Shown here in pieces: positions 42,633 through 54,000 of a stretch of DNA of 64,000 nucleotides; the stretch's first letter is position 1; every line of letters begins with the position of its first letter. Location: contig NW_025936604.1 of assembly GCF_000764305.2 (NCBI RefSeq), positions 124,001 through 188,000 on the forward strand, read 5' to 3'. This DNA comes from Hyalella azteca. Lineage: Eukaryota > Arthropoda > Malacostraca > Amphipoda > Hyalellidae. A program made the translations under genes and the position numbers. The notes below the pieces were generated by a model. That model saw only the letters and a list, made by a program, of their open reading frames with translations. It had not been told where the DNA came from and did no database searches.

Positions 42633-44372
42633 ATTGGAGGTTCACAATTGGAGGTTCACAATTGAAGGTTCACGATTGGAGGTTCACGATTGGAGGTTCA
42701 CTATTCGGGTTCACGATCGGAGGTTCAAGATTGAAGGTCCACAATTGGAGGTTCACGATTGAAGGTTCACAATTGGGGGTTCACGATTGGAGGTTCACGA
42801 TTGAAGGTTCACGATTGGAGGTTCACGATTGGGGGTTCACGATTGGAGGTTCACAATTGGAGGTTCACAATTGAAGGTTCACGATTGGAGGTTCACGATT
42901 GGAGGTTCACGATTGAAGGTTCACGATTGGAGGTTCACGATTGGAGGTTCACGATTGGAGGTCACGATTGGAGGTTCACGATTGAAGGTTCACGATTGGA
43001 GGTTCATGATTGGAGGTCACGATTGGAGGTCACGATTGGGGTTTAGGATTGGAGGTTCACGATTGGAGGTTCACTATTGGATATTAGCGATTGGAGGTTC
43101 ACGATTGGAGGTTCACGATTGGAGGTTCACGATTCTAGGTTTACGATTGGAGGTTCACGATTGGAGATTCACAATTGGAGGTTCACGATTGGAGGTTCAC
43201 GTTTCTAGGTTTACGATTGGAGGTTCACGATTGGAGATTCAATACGATTGGAGGTTCATGATTGGAGGTTTACGACTGGTGTTTACGATTGGAGGTTTAG
43301 GATTGGAGGTTCACGATTGGAGGTTCACTATTGGAGATTAGCGATTGGAGGGTCACGATTGGAGGTTCACAATTGGAGGTTCACGATTGAAGGTTCACGA
43401 TTGAGGGTCCTCGATTGGAGGTTCACGATTGGGGACGATTGGAGGTTCACGATTTGAGATTCAACACGATTGAAGATGCACGTTTTGAGGCTCATGACTG
43501 GGGGTTCACGATTGGGGGTTTACGATTGGAGGTTCACAATTGGAGGTTCACGATTGGGGGTCCTCGATTGGAGGTTCACGATTGGGGACGATTGGAGGTT
43601 CACGATTTGAGATTTAACACGATTGGAGGTGCACGTTTTGAGGCTCATGACTGGGGGTTCACGATTGGGGGTTCACGATTGGAGGTTGATTGGGGACGAT
43701 TGGAGGTTCACGATTTGAGATTCAACACGATTGAAGATGCACGTTTTGAGGCTCATGACTGGGGGTTCACGATTGGGGGTTCACGATTGGAGGTTCACGA
43801 TTTGAGATTTAACACAATTGAAGATGCACGTTTTGAGGCTCATGACTGGGGGTTCACGATTGGGGGTTCACGATTGGAGGTTCACAATTTGAGATTTAAC
43901 ACGATTGGAGGTGCACGTTTTGAGGCTCATGACTGGGGGTTCACGATTGGGGACGATTGGAGGTTCACGATTGAAGGTTCACAATTGGAGATTCAACACG
44001 ATTGGAGGTTCACGTTTGGAGGTTCACGATTGGAGGTTCACGACTGGAGGTTCACGATTGGAGGTTTACGATTGGAGGTTTACGACTGGAGGTTTACGAT
44101 TGGAGGTTTACAATTGGAGGTTCACGATTGGAGGTTCACGACTGGAGGTTCACGATTGGAGGTTTACGACTGGAGGTTTACGACTGGAGGTTTACGATTG
44201 GAGGTTTACAATTGGAGGTTCACGATTGGAGGTTCACGATTGGAGGTTCACGACTGGAGGATCACGATTGGAGGTTCACGATTGGAGGTTCACGATTGGA
44301 GGTTCACGACTGGAGGTTCACGATTGGAGGTTTACGACTGGAGGTTTACAATTGGAGGTTTACAATTGGAGG
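42633..44372. repeat. 14-bp minisatellite, about 120 copies
   Basis: The unit is GGAGGTTCACGATT with common variants GAAGG, GGGGG, ACAATT, ACGACT and TTTACGATT. From about 43440 to 43970 a higher-order repeat is laid over it (a block with GCACGTTTTGAGGCTCATGA, repeated about five times). As 14 is not a multiple of 3 and the main unit has no stop, all forward frames read a 14-residue repeat of the type GGSRLEVHDWRFTI. This creates ORFs of up to 330 codons that I do not regard as genes. Confidence 0.95.
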
Positions 44373-44469
44373 TTCAGTGCATTCAAGATTTGTGCTCATT
44401 TAGGTAAGAACGCCGATTCATCTTCACGAGCCGGCATCGTTATAGATGTATAATGTATTATTCGTATAT

Positions 44470-45014
44470 GTTGGCCAAATTTGTTTCTTTAAGCAAGTTT
44501 CATTGAAGACCAGAGAATTCGTTTTATTGACAATTTTCTTATTAGTTTTTTCAATAGATCGGACAAGATTTTTCGTTTACACGGGTAAATCGAAAATCAG
44601 ATTACCGGAGGACATCTTTATTTCTTTAACGAAGTTTCGAATGTTTCTATCATTCATTATCCAGTTAAAATGCGCATTGAGTGATGGAATTTGGGTCGAC
44701 ACAAGTACAAAATCAAGTAAATAGGATACTACTCAAAAATTAAAATATTGAGTAGGATCCTATTTACTTGAATTTGTACCTATGTCGACTCCAATTCCAT
44801 CACTCAATGCGCCTTTTAACTTGATAATGAATGATAGAAACATTCGAAACGTCGTTAAAGAAATAAAAATGTCCTTCGGTAATCTGATTTTCGATTTACC
44901 CGTGCAAACGAAAAATCTTGTTCGATTTATTGAAAAAAAAACTAATAAGAAAATTGTCAATAAAACGAATACTCTGGTCTTTAATGTATTATTCATGAAC
45001 AAAATATTTTGGCA
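44470..45014. repeat. 545-bp imperfect palindrome (foldback), centre near 44742
   Basis: Two arms of about 270 bp lie head to head, separated by only about 11 bp. The inner part is close to 90% alike and the tips more diverged. Differences are scattered, including one 3-nt indel, so this is not a simple read-through artefact. Related open frames run in both arms (44446-44724 plus and 44760-45002 minus). On the other reading, 44782-45114 plus is open for 110 codons while its left-arm mirror has a stop. I do not recognise the protein. Confidence 0.8.
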
Positions 45015-45114
45015 CCTTCACAATATATTCCTGCTTGTAAATTTTTGCTGTAATAGTAATGCGCTACTTACATCGTTCTTCCAGATCAGTCTCAGATTGG
45101 GATATAATTTATAA
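44782..45114 (+). CDS. Unrecognised 110-codon ORF in the right arm of the palindrome
   Basis: This open frame starts MSTPIPSLNAPFNLIMN and has a charged middle (NVVKEIKMSFG, RFIEKKTNKK), so its composition is more protein-like than that of its neighbours. The left-arm copy, read on the minus strand, keeps most of the sequence (IPSLNA, NDRNIRN, VKEIKMS, NLIFDLPV) but has TAA where this copy has Gln. The last 35 codons lie outside the arm. No family is recognised. It may be a fragment of a mobile element, or chance. Confidence 0.2.
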   Translation: MSTPIPSLNAPFNLIMNDRNIRNVVKEIKMSFGNLIFDLPVQTKNLVRFIEKKTNKKIVNKTNTLVFNVLFMNKIFWHLHNIFLLVNFCCNSNALLTSFFQISLRLGYNL

Positions 45115-47880
45115 ATATCTGACGTTTGCCAGACAGTCGATGGGAATAATTATGCAAATCGGTTAGAAATTTGTCTTCTCATTCTATATAAAAACGATCC
45201 GCACGTGCTATTATAAAATGCATATTCATAGAAATTTTCCATTTTTATTGTCGACAGTTTGTGACTCATCTGAGACATGGACGATAGAAAATCATATATC
45301 AATAAATAAAAATTTCAGTGAATAATTTAAAAATGTTTTTGGCCCATGTGAAGAGGAAGATTTATTGTGAACAGAGCGAAGCCCGCAAAGAGCCCTTCTC
45401 GGAGCTAGCATTGCCTCCATAACAACTCTGCTGTAGTCGCCCACTCAACAGCATGCGGTCTCGACCAAAGATGCCTCACGAGACCGAAAACACGTTCTGC
45501 TGCCTCTGCTTAGAAACAGAATAAAACGTGTTATATTATACCCAGAATAACTTTGGAGATATTCAATTCCACAATAAAATTTCGTTTCATCATTCTGTAA
45601 CAAGTTTTACATGTTGAGAGTTTCAAATATCAAATTTTACGCATAATTCTGGATAATTAAATTGTGCTATTCTGGAATGGAGTACGATTTTATTATAAGA
45701 AGTTTGTTTTATTTTATTTTAAAGAGTTCAAATTCTTCGATATTTTAATTATATCATAAAAATTCAAATTCTTAAATAAACTACTAGCTGTTTAATTGTA
45801 GGCACGCCTTCTATCATTTCGAGTAGAAAAAAGTTCACTTCTATTAGCCAATTATTTATCTATATAATGAGGTTCACTTGTACCGCTAAGAAAAAATAAT
45901 ATTTTCTCACTCACACATTAATTCTTATCACAAAATTTTTAATTTTCATTATACAAATTATTGAATCCTAAAAAAACGGAATATGCACAGAAGTTATTTT
46001 TAATTGAATAAATATTTTGTATGGAATTTTCCTACGCATGAGGCAGGTCTCTATTATAACCCTCAGTTCTCTAAATTGGAAAGGGTTCAAACGATTTACG
46101 AATTCAATAAAATAAATTTTATTAATCTTTGACTCTGCAGCAGCAGCGAGGTATTTGTAGGTTGAAACAGAAATAAAGACATTAGGCCGCCAATTTTAAA
46201 GTTTGCTCGCGTCGCCCTCTCCAGAACACTGGAACAACAGGATGGTGCTTAATAAATGAATCGGCCGTAAAAGGTGTATACTAGGAGAAACAATGACGTA
46301 TTCATATAGAGAAGGATGTCAATATATATACTCGTAAAGTAATAAATCGGTTATCATTGTCACGTATATCAAGACGAACTGAGATCTCACCTTATTCAAT
46401 TAAAAGAAGTGCAAACACAGCGCTAATAGATGTGCGATGGATTTAATAAAGGTAAAATTTAAGGAATTTAAACGGTCAAGTGACAAGTTCAATATCGCCA
46501 AGGTTAGTTGAACACTATGACAATTAGTGTTTTTGTTAGTCATAAGTTAAGAGAGTAAGTTTAATGCTAAAATCCAACTTAGTCCCACCAATTAAAATTG
46601 CTGGATAGCGTTTACACAAGAGCATAATAAATGCATCTCAGCTAAAGTTCAACTAAATATTCTAAAATAATATAAGCTCCACCAATTAGGGGAGCGGTAA
46701 ACACCAATATTATTGATCGGATGTGCCAGTGTTGAAAAATATTTATCAACAAGCACCTCGTAATTTAAATTTTCTACTCAAATGCTATGCACAACGAAAT
46801 AAAGACAGTTTTACGTTTCCCATGTAAACAGAAAATTGAAATTGGTGATGTAAGAGTTTTAGTAGTTTAACCTAATACTTCTCACTCGAAGCTGTAACTC
46901 TAATTAATAACAATGCGCAGACTACTTCTTAAGCGTAGAGCTCCAAAAAGTCAGAGTGGGAAAAATTGTCCTAAAATTATGATATTGTAAGTATACATTC
47001 AGTTTCATATGGGCCCGGGATTCGCTTCTTCGTCCTGCAAATCCTGCTCTCAGGAGCTGCCACTTGACTGCGGACGACAAAGAAATGACACGTAAACAAT
47101 TAAGCCAGTGACTTCTCTACCAGCACTGTTAACTGCAGGGCTTGGGAGACAGTTAATTATTGCCAACGAATGAGCAACCCAGTCTCTGACAGCAAGACAA
47201 ACAAACTGGCTAGTTAATCAAATGATCAAATCTGAAACTGTACTCACTCTCGGTGATAACAAGCTTGTAGGTACTGAATCAATTAAATAGAGAAGAAAAG
47301 AGTATTAGCGTAATTCTCTATACTGAGGATAACGGAAAACGACTAAAGACTTGATATGTGCGAATAGGTTATTATTAATGATGAATAGATTACTTAGCTG
47401 TCGATGTGGATGAGAAAAAAATCCGCTTAAATGCGATAAACGACTACGCCAAATAATTTTACCTTGGTTACCATTCAATAAATTCATTAATTTGCACGAT
47501 GAAAAATTTTCTTTAACGACCCATACCTAAATTCATCAAAATTTTTAAGAAGAAAACAGCGCGCAGGAAGGATTGCTAATATTAAAATTTGAAATTCATT
47601 TCGACTCATCTATAACTTTATACTAAACATCAAAACACATTAAGTGATCAGAAAAAATTAGAGGAGGCTTTATATTATTGCAGTTTATTATTTAGTGATC
47701 GGTACTTTGATTATTTTTAGGTCAGGTATAGAGTCCGTAGCATCTCAGGCCTTCCTCTGATGATTCTAATGAAGGCTTTCCAAAATACGTAGCTACAGTA
47801 TAGTCTATAAGAGAGGAGGGAAAATAAAACACTTGTACATTCATTATCAAACTATAAATTAAATGCACAAACTGCACATC
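45015..47880. other. No gene recognised
   Basis: AT-rich. A GC-richer patch at 45370-45500 has no identifiable content. Confidence 0.5.
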
Positions 47881-47897
47881 ATCAGCTAAAAAAAAAT

Positions 47898-47956
47898 TAC
47901 TGGTGTTGCTAGGATTTTTTACTGGTGTTGCTAGGATTTTTAGGTGTTGCTAGAGA
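47898..47956. repeat. 22-bp tandem repeat
   Basis: Two and a half copies of ACTGGTGTTGCTAGGATTTT. Confidence 0.85.
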
Positions 47957-50815
47957 CATTTTATTTTAGGAATTTTAGGTTAAGACTCAACCTTAAAGTG
48001 TTCACGTCTGCACCTTATACTGTTCACTTTGCTTATTGTTAGGTCACTTTGGTGCGGGTGGAGGCATGACGCATAGGCGCCTGTCTTGTACTGATGGAGG
48101 ATTTCAAGTATAACTATCAGATGTAAATAAGTCTGATAACTGATTTAATTAGGGTAATGTTTTAATGTGATTTCGTTGTGCATATTTTATCATTGCTAGA
48201 AACGAGCTGGAAATTATTTTTAACGTTAAATTGATTAGTTTTTGTTTATATTTGCAGGAAAGTTTAGAGCTTGAAACTTGGAGCATTAAATATTGACTAC
48301 ATTAGAGTTTGACTTCCTCTTGCAACACGCATAAGAATTGTACTGTATGACGATCTCGACCAATATCTGATCACGTTGATGCTAGGACCGAGTAGGCTTT
48401 GATGTGAGCCCACAAGAGTGTCGACTCAATATTCGCTTTAAATTGTTAATTAATTGACTCATGTTTTACTGCACTTGAAGTCAGCACGACACGTATAAAT
48501 GTCGGTGCGACGCATTAATCGCTTAAAACTAACACTGTTCACGGACCTTCGCTTGGCAAGCAACGCTTTTGCGACTTTATAGAAGCCATAGTCACGAAAT
48601 AATAAAAGCCCTTTTCATGTTAAATTTGACTGTCGGTCGGTCGAGAGTCTCTAGAGGCGTTTGATGACTCACTCAACTAATCTGTTTGAGCAAAAATGTG
48701 CCCTACTATCCGTCGGACCGGCGTATACGTAAGTTTATATTTATTTGCTCAAAGCTAGCAAAACTCGAGTAACTTAACTTGTTCATTTTTAACTCTACTT
48801 CGGCTTTGAACATGAGAAGAGGCTCTCTGATTCAAAAACCTTTCTAGCAATAGCTGGATTGAGAGGGCTAGACGTTTTTATGAGTCATATATCATTCATT
48901 CAAAAGAGTGCAATTTTCCTACATGGCCACTATTGGCCCAATATTAATCATTTAATTGGTGACACTAGTCACCCAATACACTGGCATCATACACTTAATG
49001 ACAATCGTATCATGGACTAAAAAATTGAGAAGAGAAATTATACCGCATTTTTTTAAAGCCAACCTGACCCAAACAAAAATCCAGGAAAGAACGATATCCA
49101 AACAATGGTATTTACTTAATCTAAACGTTCTGTAATCTCGAACTTTCAGTAAGTTTATTCAAAAGTAGTTTTTAGTGACTTTTAACGGATATGCGGCAGC
49201 AGCTACTCAATTCTGTAATGATGATTCGATCAGATTTCTATGATTGATATTGTGCTTCGAACCTAATGAAGGTTCTATGTCTGATAAATACGCACGTCTA
49301 AAAATTTCCATTCGGTCAGCAAGGGCATTGCCATATTCTGAAAAGAAACTTCATGGATAACTTATTGATATGTAGAAATTGTTGTGAGGATTGCTGTCAT
49401 TTCACAAAAGAGCTGACCAATAAATAAAAAGTTTGTGCTCCCCTTAATGCGTAATGTTCAGATGCGTTATTTGGGATAAGGTCCATTGCTCTGTAAACAT
49501 TTAATTGCTATGTTAAATTTGTAGTCCATTGCCCTAACGACGGCCTTCATTTTCCAGGTCTGTGGCAACAGGCACTCTCGCATATCAATGCGCAGACCAT
49601 CCAATTATGACGACAGGTGTTAATGAACTGACTCTCTTTCTGGTAATTCCCTAATTATCCGTCAATGAAAAATCTGACGAGTTGAATATTATTTCTGACC
49701 ATACATTTGGTTTCCATATTAGTTTGACCGGAAATTTTCACTGTAGACTGTAGAACGTTTTTTATGCGACTGTATTTATATATTCGTCAGCTTTCTGCAT
49801 TGATTTCAACCATGATCTCACATTGCTGTGAAGAAGCTGGAACATTTGAAATGAATATCCGTTATGCATCTGCACAAGAAAATTGAAAATTATATCTGGT
49901 TACGGACTTAATTTGAGAAGACTTGAACGAATCTGCCACAAAATTTGCCTGCTGTCTTCTTTTCCTTAGTCCTTTAGACGCTGAGAACCACTTACTGGAA
50001 AAAAATTTCATTTTTAGCCATTTCTAGCAGAGCATCTGAAATTCAAAAGATGGGCTGCCGTTTTTAGTTGAGATATCTTATGAAATGATATCAAAAAGAC
50101 CTTAGATGTGAGATTCAAAGGAAGCATTGCAATAAGCTGGATCAGTCCATGGGATCCTATACAAATCTTTTGTAAAATGATATCTTTTAAGCTCGTGTGC
50201 AATACATTTATTCATTTCAATGAGTCACCTACCCTGAATTGAAAAGACGAAGCGAAAGAATACTTGAGAATGAAAACTGATCGTTACGATCACATGCCAT
50301 TGAACAAATTTTTTTAATCTGATTCCTGGTAATTCCAATACATAACCTGACCGATGATAATCTTTGCGATTAGAGATCTTCGTTTGCTTCAGGAAAATAT
50401 GAATGAGCGTAAAAAATGAAAGAGACCGCGCAACTCCTACGCATCAGAGTATGTGTAGTAGAGCCTGAAATTCGATTAATAATGCTTCTTTATCCTTAAC
50501 CGTATACGAGTGCACGTTGTTCGAACACTGCTTGAAAATTAAGGCTAAACTTGCGCCAGCGGTTCACTGGTCAACAATTAAGTGATATTGATTTCCTAAT
50601 GAGTCACATTTAAAAAGAGCATTGGAGACTTATCATTGTATCTTCATCAATTTGGATAATTTAGAGAATTTTCAACATCGCGGCTTCCAGCCTCACTCAA
50701 GCACAGACGCATGGATCCTGCTCTATTTTTACAAGCGTTATATTTCTGAAAATTGAGCAGGAAGTGGTTTGAAAAATTCCTAAGTTTTTTCATCTCCTTA
50801 AGTGCAATTTTAATG
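47957..50815. other. No gene recognised
   Basis: AT-rich DNA. No exon, RNA gene or named repeat was seen. Confidence 0.5.
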
Positions 50816-50886
50816 TACAATACAATACAATACAATACAATACAATACAATACAATACAATACAATACAATACAATACAATACAAT
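50816..50886. repeat. (TACAA)n microsatellite
   Basis: Fourteen uninterrupted TACAA units. The minus-strand ORF through it reads a CIVLY repeat and is not a gene. Confidence 0.95.
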
Positions 50887-50937
50887 ATTATAATTAGTTA
50901 ATATCTCCTCACCTTCAATATTAATGACTTCTGCGCT

Positions 50938-51080
50938 GCCACAAAACACCGGTCAGTTCCTGGCATGCGCAGTTTACTCGCGGCGCACCTGCCTTGTTTA
51001 CGCCGCCGCCCCGCCCGTCTGTATATGTGGGCCACTCGAGGCCCACGCGCGCACTTAGCCGTGACCTTCGCACTTAGTTG
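50938..51080. promoter_or_regulatory. GC-rich island with NRF1-like site, possible promoter
   Basis: A GC- and CpG-rich patch stands out in AT-rich surroundings. It contains GGCATGCGCAGTT, similar to the NRF1 site of housekeeping promoters, and GCCGCCGCCCCGCCC. No adjoining exon is recognised, so the promoter role is an inference. Confidence 0.25.
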
Positions 51081-54000
51081 ACACGTAATTCCAGGTTTGT
51101 ATTTCATTAATTGGATTTTAAAGCCTGATTTGACTAAAACATAAAATTGATTCAAATTTTACGGTCACATTTGCTGGTGCATGTTATTAGGAGTATAGGT
51201 ATTTATTATATAGTGTCTAGCGTGTAGAGTGGGCTGTGCAACTATAGGGAAATGATAGGTCTGCTTATACTTGAGTTTTAACTACTCCGCGCTCAAGTTT
51301 TTTACAGTTAAGTATGATTTATTCAGAAATAATTTGAGAAATTAGAAAATTATTTTGCCTGCATCGTAAATTATTTTTCAGCGGCAATAAAAGGTTCGTG
51401 TATAGGCGAAATACATCATAAAAATAGTCAATTACGAAGTAGAATAGAGCTAAATTTTCCAACCAAAAATCTGCATATTGTCGCCAATTGCAATTGATGT
51501 AAAAAAAAGAGCTTAAAAGGCGAAATTTTAGGGAAAACACTTAAAATTAAAACTAAGATTCTGAAAACCCACTTTCAACATTCCTATGAAAACTGTAAAA
51601 AATTAAAATATCGCAGTCATTACAATGTTATTGTGAAATATAAAACGATATGATCTCGATTTAAGGTGAGCTTGTGGTTGTCTAACGCAAAATGTCGAGC
51701 CATTAGCCGGCGGTCTAAGTTTACGATCACTACACGCCATGTTTGTAAGCAATCACTGTTTACGAATTAATGAAGCCCGGGCGGTGAAGTTTCATGGAAT
51801 ATTTGTTGCACTAATTTTATTTCATTTTCAGGATTTCATTCGTTCACAAATCCAGTATCAAAGTTTCATAATGCATGACGCTTTACGAAGTCAACACGGC
51901 GATGCTAATGCGATGAATGTCTCCTAATGTATGATTTAGGTCGTGAATTGTTTACGACGGATATGAGTGGGTGGAATTAGTCGCTTATTGTTGGGCTTTT
52001 TCGCTATGATGGGTCCATAGATTTCCTTTGAAAAATCAAACTCGTCCATCAAGCTTCAAATGAAGGTTGTTTTTATCATTCTGATTACGTCACTTCCAAT
52101 ACTGATGATTAATAGGAATATTTTGTATGCGAATTGATTGACAAAAGGCAACACATGAGTGAAAAATAAGCGCCTCTTCAATAAATGCACTGACTTGTCT
52201 CTCATTACCACATAAAACTTTTGTTGAATATTTACCTTTAATTCAAAATATAATTGACCTATCCCAATGTACCCCAATTTTATCTCTTAACTTCGCACAA
52301 CCTGAATGCAGCAAGAACTTATGGTAGGATATAGTAAAAATAGTGCTTGTTCATTAATTATCTTAATTATCATTTGCATGAGTACTGGTGTCGTCTTCTA
52401 TGAGAGGTTTTCAACTTTGCACGAGTACTTCAGTAGATGGGCCATAACTGGCTCATTTCCAATAAAAACATTGATATGGAGATAATGAACCCGATCTCAG
52501 GTAGGCATGAAGTCAGTTCCGAAGTCTACCTCCTTATCGAACAAACTCTGCATCACTTCTTGTGTAACAAGAAACTTATATACTCATTTCCTACACAGCG
52601 TTCACTTGATTTTTATAAATTATTTTTGGCTGCTCCAGCGCTCTCATATTCAACAGATAAAAGAAGCTTCAAGTTCTGATTATTAATTTCCATGTAGGGT
52701 ATATTGCCTTGATGTTTAGATGATATTTGATATATTGTATTATTGCATTTTTTATAAAGCGCCTTACGTTACCCCTCAACCTCACTGGTCCTCCGAGATT
52801 CCCACAATAATTTTCATGGCATCAATCATCAGTTAGAATAAGTTGGTATTAAAATTCTTAAGTGCGCAATATGACATTGAAATATTTGTGAAGGACCTTG
52901 ACTAATATATTGCTCGGAGAGCTGTGGAGCCTCAGAGACTACGATGAGCTTGGCTCAATGCTCATAAATTCTCCTTAATATCGCAGCGCTGGCGTAAAGG
53001 AATCTTTGTGATGAACAACAGAGTGGCTGCAGGCCGGTCACCCGTTCTTTGCTGCACTCAATTCGTTCGAAGCCAACATCAATAATGAATATGAGTACTT
53101 TAGCTGTCTCATTTAGATGCTTCCGAAAAACGAATTTCTTTTGTAAAATGTTTATCGAGTGGATTTTCAAATTTAGCTTTGTAAGTTAATATGATGTTCT
53201 ATTAATACTACAAAAAATCATAGTGCACTTTTTTGTTGTAATTAATGTAATAATAAGTTTAGCATGAAATTATACAAAACTTATTTAAATCAAGATATTT
53301 ATTTCCTTATCCCGGCATCCTATGGAACTTGAGTGAAGAACCGCAAGATGCTCATTACACATGGCGGGCAATTTAACGAGTTTTGGAGCCGCCTAAGCCA
53401 AGCAGCTTGCGCCATAGATCACCGGCTACCTGACCCCGTCAAAGTATCGTCACTACGCGGAATTTAAAGAATCTTGGTCGCTGGCGCGTGATATTTTCCC
53501 GATACGATGAGGTCAAAAGACGAGCGGACCGACTCACTTCCAACGCAAGAAGCTGAGTCCAGCCATTCATCTTGCGATCTTGACGGCAGAAATGTTAATT
53601 TATCTATATTTCATTGACTACTATATTGCATCTTATTGATGTATTGACAACCGTCCAAAGTAGCATCAGGCTACAGGTTTCACGTCCAGAAAACAAATGA
53701 AAAAAGGACGTATGTAACCTGAATTAGTACAATTTTGTGAAATTCTAACGGAAATTTTTTTAATGTTCTTGCAAACGATAAATTCATTTTTTTTGAACTC
53801 CTTTTATAAAGGAATTCGTTACAGATTCTTTGAAATGAGAATTTTAAAGAATTCTTAAGAATGGGTGAATTTTAAATTCATTTTTTGTTGGAACTATTGA
53901 TATTTGTGGATTTTTGGAATCCCGATACCTTTTTCATCATTTATCAAAATAAATATGATTAAAGGACAGTTGACCACTACTCGTCAGACGTCAGTAACCT

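Noticed and set aside
43415..44407. 330-codon ORF (MEVHDW...RFTIGG repeats)
   Set aside because: It is the translation of a 14-bp minisatellite. All forward frames give the same 14-residue repeat, and there is no independent sign of coding.
50647..50949. 100-codon minus-strand ORF with CIVLY repeats
   Set aside because: It is the translation of the TACAA microsatellite.
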